Source: RPQJ01 sp046347155 (lineage in GTDB: Bacteria > Pseudomonadota > Gammaproteobacteria > Steroidobacterales > Steroidobacteraceae). From it: a stretch of DNA of 64,000 bases. The stretch is taken from NCBI GenBank assembly GCA_046347155.1, contig JAXMGT010000002.1, positions 744,001 through 808,000 on the forward strand. Direction: 5' to 3'. Below, piece after piece: positions 25,583 through 33,724 of the stretch; the stretch's first letter is position 1, and each line of letters starts with the position of its first letter. The notes beneath the pieces are model-generated. The model was not told the DNA's origin and did no database searches. It saw nothing but the letters and a program-made list of their open reading frames with translations. The position numbers were made by a program, and so were the translations under genes.

Positions 25583-27070
25583 TTGACCCACGCGGACGTC
25601 ATCATCATCGGCGCCGGCATCTCAGGCATCGGCACCGCCGTGCACCTGTCACGAGACTGCCCCGGTCGGGACTACCTGGTGCTCGAGGGCCGCGCCGCGA
25701 TGGGCGGCACCTGGGACCTGTTCCGCTACCCGGGCATCCGCTCCGACAGCGACATGTACACGCTCGGCTTCGAGTTCAAGCCCTGGACCGAGCGCAAGGC
25801 GATCGCCGACGGACATTCGATCCTCGCCTACCTGCACGAGACCGCGCGCGAATACGGCGTCGAGCGCCACATCCGGTACCGGCAGCGCCTGGTGCGCGCC
25901 GAGTGGTCGAGCGCGGACGCGCGCTGGACGCTCACCGTGCGCAACGACGAGAGCGGCGAGGGTGCGCAGTACACCTGCAACGTGCTGCTCATGTGCACCG
26001 GCTACTACAGCTACCGCGAGGGCCACGACCCGGTGTTCGAGGGCCGCGATTCGTTCCGGGGCACCGTCGTGCACCCGCAGCGCTGGCCCGCCGACCTCGA
26101 CTGGCGCGGCAAGCGCGTCGTCGTGATCGGCTCGGGGGCCACCGCCGTCACGCTCGTGCCGAACCTGGCGCGCGACGCCGCCCACGTCGTGATGCTGCAG
26201 CGTTCGCCGACCTACGTGATCTCCCGGCCGGCCGTGGACCCGGTCGCGACCGTGCTCCGGGCGCTGCTGCCCGCCAGACTCGCCTACCGGCTGATCCGCT
26301 GGAAGAACGTGCGCCTGCACGACTGGATCTTCCGTCGCGCACGCACCCAGCCGGACAGGATGAAGGGTTACCTGCTCGGACAGGTGCGCAAGGCACTCGG
26401 TTCGAGCTGCGACGTCGACCGTCACTTCACGCCCGACTACGCGCCGTGGGACCAGCGCCTGTGCCTGGTGCCGGACGGCGACCTGTTCGAGGTCATCCGC
26501 AACGGCCAGGCCTCGGTGGTCACCGACCACATTGCGCGCTTCGACGAAACCGGTATCCGGCTCGCCTCGGGCGGGCACATCGATGCCGACATCATCGTCA
26601 CGGCCACCGGGCTCGAGCTCGCCACGCCGGGCGAGGCGGAACTCGTCGTGGACGGCCGCGCCGTCGACTACGGCAAGGTCTGGTCCTACCGCGGCCGGAT
26701 GTTCTCGGACGTGCCGAACTACGTCTACACGATGGGATTCCTGAACGCGTCGTGGACGCTGCGCGTGGACCTCGTGGCGCGCTGGACCTGCCGGCTGCTG
26801 AACCACATGTCGGCAACGGGTGCGCGCGTCGTCACGCCCCGGCTTCGGGAGGCCGACCGCGGGATGACGCCGCGACCGTGGTCCGAGACGATGAAATCGG
26901 GTTATCTGCTCCGGCACCTCGCGCGGATGCCGAAGCAGGGCGACCACGAGCCCTGGCGCGTGCCGAACCGCTACCTGGACGAGAAGGCGACGATCGACGG
27001 CGAATCGCTCGACGACGGGGTGCTCGAGTACGGCGGGGCCGGTGCGGCCGGGGCCGCGCGCGCGGCCTGA
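25583..27070 (+). CDS. Flavin-containing monooxygenase (Baeyer-Villiger type)
   Basis: About 495 aa. FAD-binding VIIIGAGISGIGTAVHLSR at the N-terminus, second Rossmann motif VVVIGSGATAVTLVPNLA for NADPH, and between them FRGTVVHPQRWP, which fits the class B monooxygenase fingerprint F-x-G-x-x-x-H-x-x-x-W. TTG at 25583 is preferred because GAGG lies 9 nt upstream and the FAD motif begins immediately; an ATG at 25550 would add 11 low-complexity residues and sits in a -10-like box. Likely oxidises ketones or other hydrophobic substrates; substrate unknown. It stands alone, convergent with the next gene. Confidence 0.88.
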   Translation: MTHADVIIIGAGISGIGTAVHLSRDCPGRDYLVLEGRAAMGGTWDLFRYPGIRSDSDMYTLGFEFKPWTERKAIADGHSILAYLHETAREYGVERHIRYRQRLVRAEWSSADARWTLTVRNDESGEGAQYTCNVLLMCTGYYSYREGHDPVFEGRDSFRGTVVHPQRWPADLDWRGKRVVVIGSGATAVTLVPNLARDAAHVVMLQRSPTYVISRPAVDPVATVLRALLPARLAYRLIRWKNVRLHDWIFRRARTQPDRMKGYLLGQVRKALGSSCDVDRHFTPDYAPWDQRLCLVPDGDLFEVIRNGQASVVTDHIARFDETGIRLASGGHIDADIIVTATGLELATPGEAELVVDGRAVDYGKVWSYRGRMFSDVPNYVYTMGFLNASWTLRVDLVARWTCRLLNHMSATGARVVTPRLREADRGMTPRPWSETMKSGYLLRHLARMPKQGDHEPWRVPNRYLDEKATIDGESLDDGVLEYGGAGAAGAARAA

Positions 27071-27082
27071 GCGCAGGCGCGG

Positions 27083-29158
27083 TCAGCCGCGCAGTTCGCG
27101 CACCAGGTCCCCGAGCGTCTCGAGCGGCGCCGAGCACGTCGTGCCCCGGCACACGTAGGCCACCGTCGTCGCCCGGGGCGCCTTGTCGGCGAGCGCGGCG
27201 GGCAGTCCGGCCGCGTCGGCCGGCACGGCGATCACGTAGCGCTTCGGGTCGTAGTACTTGTCGAGTTCGGCCACCCAGTCGCCGAGGTCGCAGCCGGCCC
27301 CGCGCAGCACGACGACGTCCGGCGGCGCCGTGTGGTCGTCGAGCGCCGCGAGCAGCGTCGTGTGCGCCTGCGGGTAGCGTTCGAGCATCGGCCACGCGGC
27401 GCGGAGTGTCCGCTCGGCCGCGGCCAGGTAGCGCGGCTCGGCGAGCAGGTACCCGAGTCGCACCAGCAGCCGCGCGGCGACGCCGTTCCCGGCCGGCGTG
27501 GCGTCGTCGGCCCAGGTCTTGGGCCGGAGGATCAGCGTCTCGGCATCGTCGGCCGTGAACCAGAAGCCGCCGGACTCGCGGTCCTCGAAGTGCGAGAGCA
27601 GTACCTCGGCGAGCTCGACCGCCCACGCGAGCCAGCGCGAGTCCCAGCGCGCCTGCAGCAGTTCCGTGAGGCCCCAGGCGAGCATCGCGTAGTCGTCGAG
27701 GTACGCCGCGTGGCGGGCCGTGCCGCCCGCGTAGACGGCGAGCAGCCGGCCGTCGCGCCAGCAGTGCCCGTGCAGGAACGCGGCGGCGCGTCCGGCCGCC
27801 TCCGCGAGTTCGGGCCGGTCGAGCGCGCGGGCCGCCGCGGCGAGCCCCGAGATCGCGAGGCCATTCCACGACACGAGGATCTTCTCGTCGCGGCCCGGTC
27901 GCACGCGCTGCTCGCGCACCGCGAGCAGCTTCGCGCGCGCCGAGTCGAGCCGGGCCTCGGCCTCGCCCACGTCGATTGCGAGCGCCTCGGCGACCTCGGC
28001 CATCGAGACATAGGCGTGCAGGTGCCATTCGCCCTCGAAGTTCGCGCCACGGTCGAGGCCGTAGCGCCGCGCGAGCACCGCGTACTCCGCGGGCTCGAGC
28101 GCCGCGCGGACCTCGTCCGGGGTCCACACGTAGTAGCGGCCCTCGTGGCCCTCGGAATCGGCGTCGAGCGTCGCGTACCAGCCGCCGTCCGGGTGCTCCA
28201 TCTCGCGGCGCAGCCAGTCGGCCGTCTCGCCGGCCACCCGGCGGAACAGCGGCTCGCCGGTCGCGACGGCCGCCTGCGACGCGACCGAGAGCAGCTGGCC
28301 GTTGTCGTAGAGCATCTTCTCGAAGTGCGGAATCATCCAGTACGGGTCGACGGAATAGCGGCACCAGCCGCCGCCCAGCTGGTCGTAGAGCCCGCCCTCG
28401 GACATCCGGGTGAGCGTCAGCGTCGCCATGTAGAGCGCCTGCAGGTCGGGCTTCGCGTCGTCCGCAGTCGCGCGCCAGGCGGCGAGCAGGAACTCGAGGT
28501 TGGCCGGGTGCGGGAACTTAGGCGCGCCGCCAAACCCGCCGAACGTGCCGTCGAAATCGCGCGTGAGTGCCGCGCGGGCACTGGCGAGCGGCTCGCGCGT
28601 GAGTTCGGCCCCTGTGCCCGCCGGCGGCTGCAGGTGCGTGAACGCCGCGACCAGGTCCGCGCCGAGCTTCGCCGCTTCGTCGCGGTGCGCCGCGTACCAC
28701 GCGGCGACGCGTTCGAGCACCTCGCGGAACGCGGGCAGCCCGTGGCGCCGTTCGGGCGGGAAATAGGTGCCGCCGAAGAACGGGCGCTGGTCGCCGGGCG
28801 AGAGGAACATCGTGAGCGGCCAGCCGCCGCCGCGCTGCGTGAGCATCTGGTGCGCGGTCTGGTAGATCCGGTCGAGGTCGGGGCGTTCCTCGCGGTCCAC
28901 CTTCACGCAGACGTAGAGCCGGTTCATCAGCTCGGCCACCACCGGGTCCTCGAACGACTCGTGTGCCATCACGTGGCACCAGTGGCAGGCCGAATAGCCG
29001 ATGGACAGCAGGATCGGCCTGTCCTCGGCGCGGGCCCGCCCGAGCGCCTCCGGCCCCCACGGGTGCCAGTCCACCGGGTTCGACGCGTGCTGGCGCAGGT
29101 ACAGGCTCGCCTCGGCGGCCAGGCGATTCTTGGGCCGGGACTCTTCGTGACTCTGCAT
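27083..29158 (-). CDS. DUF255 thioredoxin-domain protein (YyaL/SPATA20 family)
   Basis: 691 aa: an N-terminal thioredoxin-like DUF255 domain with LYLRQHASNPVDWHPWG and YSACHWCHVMAHESFED (a CHWC redox-like pair), then an (alpha/alpha)6-barrel-like glycosidase/epimerase-like C-terminal half with repeated helices such as YDQLGGGWCRYSVD and IPHFEKMLYDNGQL. Widely conserved, function unproven. No signal peptide, so cytoplasmic. Divergent from rlmI with a 56-nt gap containing candidate -10 boxes for both. Confidence 0.93.
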   Translation of the reverse strand: MQSHEESRPKNRLAAEASLYLRQHASNPVDWHPWGPEALGRARAEDRPILLSIGYSACHWCHVMAHESFEDPVVAELMNRLYVCVKVDREERPDLDRIYQTAHQMLTQRGGGWPLTMFLSPGDQRPFFGGTYFPPERRHGLPAFREVLERVAAWYAAHRDEAAKLGADLVAAFTHLQPPAGTGAELTREPLASARAALTRDFDGTFGGFGGAPKFPHPANLEFLLAAWRATADDAKPDLQALYMATLTLTRMSEGGLYDQLGGGWCRYSVDPYWMIPHFEKMLYDNGQLLSVASQAAVATGEPLFRRVAGETADWLRREMEHPDGGWYATLDADSEGHEGRYYVWTPDEVRAALEPAEYAVLARRYGLDRGANFEGEWHLHAYVSMAEVAEALAIDVGEAEARLDSARAKLLAVREQRVRPGRDEKILVSWNGLAISGLAAAARALDRPELAEAAGRAAAFLHGHCWRDGRLLAVYAGGTARHAAYLDDYAMLAWGLTELLQARWDSRWLAWAVELAEVLLSHFEDRESGGFWFTADDAETLILRPKTWADDATPAGNGVAARLLVRLGYLLAEPRYLAAAERTLRAAWPMLERYPQAHTTLLAALDDHTAPPDVVVLRGAGCDLGDWVAELDKYYDPKRYVIAVPADAAGLPAALADKAPRATTVAYVCRGTTCSAPLETLGDLVRELRG

Positions 29159-29178
29159 GGCGGGGCGGGCCGGTCGGC

Positions 29179-29184
29179 TAGAAT
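29179..29184 (+). promoter_or_regulatory. Putative -10 box for rlmI
   Basis: TAGAAT sits 30 nt upstream of the rlmI ATG in the divergent gap. A second AT-rich hexamer on the other strand (TATAGT, 29191-29196) could serve the DUF255 gene. Confidence 0.4.
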
Positions 29185-29214
29185 GTCCGCACTATATCGG
29201 AACGGGACACCACG

Positions 29215-30435
29215 ATGACGCACGCTCCGGACACGGCGCGCGAGGGCCGGGATTGCCCGGAGCTCAGGCTCCGGCACCGCGAGGACCGTCGGCTCGCCTC
29301 GGGCCACCTCTGGGTGTTCTCGAACGAGGTCGACACGGCCCGGACGCCGCTCACGGCCTTCGAGCCCGGTGCGACGGTGCGGGTGATCGGCGACCGCGAC
29401 CGGTTCCTCGGCTACGCGTACGTGAACCCGCACGCGCTCATCTGCGCGCGCATCCTCGGTCGCGACGGACGGTACCCGCCCGGCAAGTCGCTCACGGTGC
29501 ACCGGCTCCAGGTGGCGCTCGCGCTGCGCGAGAGGCTGTACCCGTCGCCGTACTACCGGCTCGTCTACGGCGAGTCGGACGGGCTGCCCGGGCTCGTGCT
29601 CGACCGTTACGGCGACGTCGTCGTGGGGCAGGCGGGCACGGCCGGGATGGAAGTGCGCAAGGACGAGATCGTCGAGGCCGTGGACAAGGTGATCGGGCCC
29701 TCGACGTTCATCTGGAAGAACGACTCGGGCGCCCGCGAACTCGAGGGGCTGCCGTCCTATGTCGAGGTGGCGCAGGGCCCGGCGGTCGAACGCGTCGAGG
29801 TCGAGGAGAACGGCGTGCGCCATTCGGTGGCGCTCGCGGGCGGGCAGAAGACCGGCTGGTTCTACGACCAGGCGGTCAATCGACGCTCGATGCTCAAGTA
29901 CGTGCCCGGGCGACGGGTGCTCGATGTGTTCAGCTACGTGGGTGCCTGGGGCCTCGCTGCCGCGCGGGCCGGGGCCTCGGAGGTCGTCTGCGTGGATTCG
30001 TCCGCGGCAGCGCTGGCCGCGCTCGAGGCGACGGCCGCCTCGAACGGGCTCGCGGTGCGGACGGTCCGGGACGACGCGTTCGATGCGCTCGCGGCGCTGC
30101 GCGATGCCGGCGAGAAGTTCGACGTGGTCGTCGTGGACCCTCCGGCCTTCATCAAGCGGCGCAAGGACGCCCCGAAGGGTCTCGCGGCCTACCGGAAGCT
30201 GAACCAGCTCGCGATGCAGCTGCTGCCGCGCGACGGGATTCTCGTTTCGTGCTCCTGCTCCCACCACCTGGCCCAGGACGACCTGATCGACGCGATCCAG
30301 AACGCGGCCCGGCACCTGAACCGGTTCGCGCAGGTCGTCGAGGTCGGCGGCCATGCGCCCGATCACCCGATCCACCCGGCGATCCCGGAAACCCGGTACC
30401 TGAAGTCGCTCACGTGCCGGGTCGTGCAGGAGTGA
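29215..30435 (+). CDS. rlmI: 23S rRNA (cytosine-1962-C5)-methyltransferase RlmI-like
   Basis: SAM-dependent rRNA methyltransferase, 406 aa. N-terminal PUA-like domain (RHREDRRLASGHLWVFSNEV), then a Rossmann domain with VLDVFSYVGAWGLAAARAGA for SAM, VVVDPPAFIKRRKD as the catalytic motif and a cysteine-rich SCSCSHHL. The GGQKTGWFYDQAVNRR segment is typical of RlmI/RlmK-family enzymes. The start follows a GGAACGGGA purine tract. An alternative ATG upstream in another frame is a shadow. The exact cytosine modified is inferred from the family. Confidence 0.9.
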   Translation: MTHAPDTAREGRDCPELRLRHREDRRLASGHLWVFSNEVDTARTPLTAFEPGATVRVIGDRDRFLGYAYVNPHALICARILGRDGRYPPGKSLTVHRLQVALALRERLYPSPYYRLVYGESDGLPGLVLDRYGDVVVGQAGTAGMEVRKDEIVEAVDKVIGPSTFIWKNDSGARELEGLPSYVEVAQGPAVERVEVEENGVRHSVALAGGQKTGWFYDQAVNRRSMLKYVPGRRVLDVFSYVGAWGLAAARAGASEVVCVDSSAAALAALEATAASNGLAVRTVRDDAFDALAALRDAGEKFDVVVVDPPAFIKRRKDAPKGLAAYRKLNQLAMQLLPRDGILVSCSCSHHLAQDDLIDAIQNAARHLNRFAQVVEVGGHAPDHPIHPAIPETRYLKSLTCRVVQE

Positions 30436-30461
30436 GCCGGGCGCTGCCCGCGGCGAGCCGG

Positions 30462-30467
30462 TAAACT
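30462..30467 (+). promoter_or_regulatory. Putative -10 box for the lgt-thyA-SET-folA operon
   Basis: TAAACT lies 9 nt before the lgt ATG, giving a nearly leaderless predicted transcript. No ribosome-binding site can be seen between it and the ATG. Confidence 0.35.
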
Positions 30468-30476
30468 ACGCGCCTC

Positions 30477-31268
30477 ATGTTCGTCTACCCGAATTTCGAC
30501 CCGGTCGCGCTGTCGCTCGGTCCGCTGCACGTGCGCTGGTACGGGCTCATGTACCTGGTCGGCTTCCTGGCCGCGTGGTGGCTCGCCCGCCGTCGCGCCG
30601 CCGCACCGGGGTCGACGTGGACCCCGGTCGACGTGGACGACCTGATCTTCTACTGCGCGCTCGGCGTGATCCTTGGCGGCCGGATCGGCTGGATGCTGTT
30701 CTACGGCACCGAGCGGATCATGGCCGACCCGCTCGGCGTGCTGCGCATCTGGGAGGGCGGGATGTCGTTCCACGGCGGTCTCGCAGGCGTGCTGATCGCG
30801 CTCGCGTCGTTCGCGAGCCGCCGCGGCCGCGCACTCGTCGACGTGTTCGACTTCACGGCCCCGTTGCCGGCCATCGGCTTCGGCGCGGGGCGGATCGGCA
30901 ACTTCGTCAACGGCGAGCTGTGGGGCAAGCCGACCGACGTGCCGTGGGCGGTCGTCGTGGACGGCGTGCCGCGCCACGCCTCGCAGCTCTACGAGGCGAC
31001 GCTCGAGGGGCTCGTGCTGTTCGCCGTGATGTGGTGGTTCACGTCGACACCGCGCCCGCGCTGGGCGCCGTCGGGGCTGTTCCTCGTCTGCTACGGGGTT
31101 TTCCGGTTCGGCGTCGAGTTCGTGCGCGTCCCGGACGACAACCGCGGCTACCTGCTCCTCGGCTGGGTCACGATGGGCCAGTTGCTGTCGCTGCCGATGA
31201 TCCTTGCCGGGCTGTGGATGCTCGCGGTCGCCTACCGCCGACGCGCGCCGTCCGGCAACTACGCCTGA
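30477..31268 (+). CDS. lgt: Prolipoprotein diacylglyceryl transferase
   Basis: Inner-membrane enzyme that adds diacylglycerol to the lipobox cysteine of prolipoproteins. 263 aa with about seven hydrophobic helices. The Lgt signature GRIGNFVNGELWGKPTDVPW is intact, and the catalytic-region segments RWYGLMYLVGF and FHGGLAGVL are present. It heads lgt-thyA, a conserved pair in proteobacteria. Substrates encoded in this window include the patatin-like lipoprotein (54366) and apparently DacA (60963). Its TGA overlaps the thyA ATG by one base. Confidence 0.96.
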   Translation: MFVYPNFDPVALSLGPLHVRWYGLMYLVGFLAAWWLARRRAAAPGSTWTPVDVDDLIFYCALGVILGGRIGWMLFYGTERIMADPLGVLRIWEGGMSFHGGLAGVLIALASFASRRGRALVDVFDFTAPLPAIGFGAGRIGNFVNGELWGKPTDVPWAVVVDGVPRHASQLYEATLEGLVLFAVMWWFTSTPRPRWAPSGLFLVCYGVFRFGVEFVRVPDDNRGYLLLGWVTMGQLLSLPMILAGLWMLAVAYRRRAPSGNYA

Positions 31269-32062
31269 TGCGCCCGTACCTCGACCTCATGCGCCACGTG
31301 CTCGAGCGCGGCGCCCGCAAGACGGACCGCACCGGCACGGGCACGCTGGCCACGTTCGGCTGGCAGATGCGCTACGACCTCGCGGACGGCTTCCCGCTGG
31401 TGACCACCAAGAAGCTGCACCTGAAGTCGATCGTCCACGAGTTGCTGTGGTTCCTGCGCGGGGAGACGAACGTCCGCTACCTGCGCGAGCACGGGGTCAC
31501 GATCTGGGACGAGTGGGCGAACGCCGAGGGCGAGCTCGGGCCCGTGTACGGCGTCCAGTGGCGCTCCTGGCAGGGCGCCGACGGCCGGACCCACGACCAG
31601 ATCCGCACGGCGATCGACCTGCTGCGTCGCGATCCGCACTCACGGCGGATCATCGTCAACGCGTGGAACGTGGGCGAACTCGACCGGATGGCGCTCACGC
31701 CCTGCCACGCGATGTTCCAGTTCTACGTCGCCGACGGCCGGCTCTCCTGCCAGCTCTACCAGCGCAGCGCCGACATCTTCCTCGGCGTGCCGTTCAACAT
31801 CGCGTCCTATGCGCTCCTCACGCACATGATGGCGCAGCAGTCCGACCTCGAGCCCGGCGAGTTCGTCTGGACCGGCGGGGACTGCCACCTGTACGTCAAC
31901 CACCTCGAGCAGGCCCGGCTGCAGCTCACGCGCGAACCGCTGCCGCTGCCGCGACTCACGATCAAGCGCCGCCCGCCGACGATCTTCGACTACGTGTACG
32001 AGGACTTCGAGGTCACGGGTTACCAGTTCCACCCCGCCATCAAGGCCCCGATCGCCGTATGA
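31268..32062 (+). CDS. thyA: Thymidylate synthase
   Basis: Methylates dUMP to dTMP using methylene-tetrahydrofolate, making dihydrofolate. 264 aa, the same length as the E. coli enzyme, with the catalytic Cys at residue 146 (LTPCHAMFQFYV). Other conserved segments: RTGTGTLATFG, LWFLRGETNVRYL, CQLYQRSADIFLGVPFNIASYALL and the NHLEQARLQL-type C-terminal region. It is coupled to lgt upstream (TGATG) and to the SET gene downstream (ATGA); FolA at the end of the run regenerates its folate. Confidence 0.97.
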   Translation: MRPYLDLMRHVLERGARKTDRTGTGTLATFGWQMRYDLADGFPLVTTKKLHLKSIVHELLWFLRGETNVRYLREHGVTIWDEWANAEGELGPVYGVQWRSWQGADGRTHDQIRTAIDLLRRDPHSRRIIVNAWNVGELDRMALTPCHAMFQFYVADGRLSCQLYQRSADIFLGVPFNIASYALLTHMMAQQSDLEPGEFVWTGGDCHLYVNHLEQARLQLTREPLPLPRLTIKRRPPTIFDYVYEDFEVTGYQFHPAIKAPIAV

Positions 32063-32742
32063 AGAAGCCCGAACGCCGACCCGCCCCGCGCCAGCCCGCC
32101 GGGGCGAGCCACCACCCGCACATGCGCCACGCGAACCGCGCGGCCCCGAACGGCATCGAGTCGCTGTTCGAGGTGCGCCGCTCCGGCATCCACGGCCGCG
32201 GCGTCTACGCCGCGCGGCCGATCCCGAAGGGCACGCGGATCGTCGAGTACCTCGGCGAGCGGATCACGCACAAGCAGGCCGACGACCGCTACGCGGCCAA
32301 GGGCCAGGACGACGGGCACACGTTCCTGTTCGTCGTCAATTCGCGGATCGTCATCGATGCCGGCGTCGACGGAAACGACGCGCGCTACATCAACCACTCC
32401 TGCGACCCGAACTGCGACACCGTGATCGAGGGCGGCCGCGTGTACATCGAGTCGCTGCGCGACATCGAGACGGGCGAGGAACTCGGCTACGAGTACGGGC
32501 TCACGTGGGAGACCACGGACGACCCGGACGAACTCGCCAACTACGCCTGCCGCTGCGGCGCGAAGGCCTGCCGCGGCACGATGCTGGCCGAGGAGCCCGT
32601 CGACGCCGCGAAGCGCGCGCGTGCGAAACGGCGTGGGAAGAAGAAGGCCGGCGCAGGCGGTGGCCGCAAGGCGAAGAACGGGCGCGCCGGCCGGCGCGCG
32701 CGCGAGGATCGGGCCGTCCGGCGGGGCAAGACGCGCCGGTGA
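32059..32742 (+). CDS. SET-domain lysine methyltransferase-like protein with basic tail
   Basis: 227 aa. SET domain (about 35-160): FEVRRSGIHGRGVYAARPIPKGT at its start, RYINHSCDPNCDT (Asn about 112) and GEELGYEYGL at the pseudoknot, then a post-SET zinc motif CRCGAKACRGTM. The last ~50 residues are rich in Lys, Arg, Gly and Ala (RGKKKAGAGGGRK), like a histone H1 tail. ATGA overlap with thyA and GTGA overlap with folA embed it in a nucleotide-synthesis operon. Bacterial SET proteins methylate unknown substrates; ribosomal or DNA-binding proteins are guesses. Confidence 0.88.
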   Translation: MKKPERRPAPRQPAGASHHPHMRHANRAAPNGIESLFEVRRSGIHGRGVYAARPIPKGTRIVEYLGERITHKQADDRYAAKGQDDGHTFLFVVNSRIVIDAGVDGNDARYINHSCDPNCDTVIEGGRVYIESLRDIETGEELGYEYGLTWETTDDPDELANYACRCGAKACRGTMLAEEPVDAAKRARAKRRGKKKAGAGGGRKAKNGRAGRRAREDRAVRRGKTRR

Positions 32743-33239
32743 CGTCGGTTTCGATCATCGTCGCGACCGACGAGGCGGGCGGCATCGGGCTCGGCGGGGC
32801 GCTGCCCTGGCGGTTGCCCGACGACCTGAAGCGCTTCAAGGCACTCACGATGGGCAAGCCGGTCGTGATGGGCCGTCGCACCTGGGACTCGATCGGCCGT
32901 CCGCTGCCCGGGCGCCTGAACATCGTCGTGAGCCGCACCGCGGGGCTCGAACTGCCCGGGTGCGCGGTGGTCCGGTCGCTCGAGTCGGCGCTCGCCGAGG
33001 CCGGTGACGTCCCCGAGGTCTGCGTGATCGGCGGCGCCGAGATCTACCGGCTCGCCTTGCCGCTCGCCGACACGATCCACCTCACCGAGGTGCACGCGCG
33101 GGTCGACGCCGACACGCACTTCCCGCGGCCCGATCCGGCCGGCTGGGAGGAGGTCGCACGGGAGGAGCACCCGGCCGACGAGCGCCACGCGCACGCCCAC
33201 GCCTACGTCACGCTCAGGCGTCGCGCGCGTACAGCCTGA
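32739..33239 (+). CDS. folA: Dihydrofolate reductase
   Basis: NADPH-dependent reduction of dihydrofolate to tetrahydrofolate, 166 aa. Seen: GGIGLGGALPWRLPDDLKRF with the active-site Asp in the loop-helix, MGKPVVMGRRTWDSIGRPLPGR (NADPH site) and CVIGGAEIYRLALPLAD. GTG start within a GTGA overlap of the SET gene. Its 3' end overlaps the convergent GNAT gene by 26 nt. Pairs functionally with ThyA in the same run. Confidence 0.96.
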   Translation: MTSVSIIVATDEAGGIGLGGALPWRLPDDLKRFKALTMGKPVVMGRRTWDSIGRPLPGRLNIVVSRTAGLELPGCAVVRSLESALAEAGDVPEVCVIGGAEIYRLALPLADTIHLTEVHARVDADTHFPRPDPAGWEEVAREEHPADERHAHAHAYVTLRRRARTA

Positions 33240-33723
33240 GGGCCTTCGACTCGCCCGGCGCGCTCACCTCGCCGGCGGGCGTGAATCCGATCTTCGCGAG
33301 CAGCGCCATCGAGCGGCCATTCGCCGGCGAGACGATCGCGACGAGGCGCGGGATCGAGAGGCGGCCAAATGCGTCGGCCGCGACGGCCGCCGCGGCTTCC
33401 TCCGCGTAGCCGTGGCCGCGGTACGCGGGCAGGAACGCGTACCCGAGGTCGGTGTGTGAGAGCCAGTCGCGTCGCACGAGCCCGCAGAGCCCCGCGCGTT
33501 CGCCGGTCGACCGGATCACGACCACCCTCATCCCGTAGCCGTGCCGCTCGTAGCTCGCGAGCACGGCGGTATCGACGTAGGCACGGGCTGCGCCGAGGTC
33601 CCGCACGCCGCGGTCCCCGATGTGCTCGAGGAAGCCCGGGTCGTTCAGCAGTTCGAGCAGGAAGTCCGCGTCGTCCGCGGTCGGGCGCCGCAGCCACAGC
33701 CGGGCGGTCTCGAGCGTGTCCAC
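33214..33723 (-). CDS. GNAT N-acetyltransferase (RimJ/RimL-like)
   Basis: 169 aa acetyltransferase. N-terminal LETARLWLRRPTADDADFLL is the RimJ/RimL type start; the acetyl-CoA pyrophosphate loop is in LPAYRGHGYAEEAA (R-x-x-G-x-G/A), followed by VAIVSPANGRSMALLAKIGF. It starts 1 nt after the MATE transporter stop on the same strand, so the two are probably co-transcribed. Substrate (protein N-terminus or small amine) is unknown. Confidence 0.88.
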   Translation of the reverse strand: MDTLETARLWLRRPTADDADFLLELLNDPGFLEHIGDRGVRDLGAARAYVDTAVLASYERHGYGMRVVVIRSTGERAGLCGLVRRDWLSHTDLGYAFLPAYRGHGYAEEAAAAVAADAFGRLSIPRLVAIVSPANGRSMALLAKIGFTPAGEVSAPGESKALRLYARDA

Positions 33724-33724
33724 C

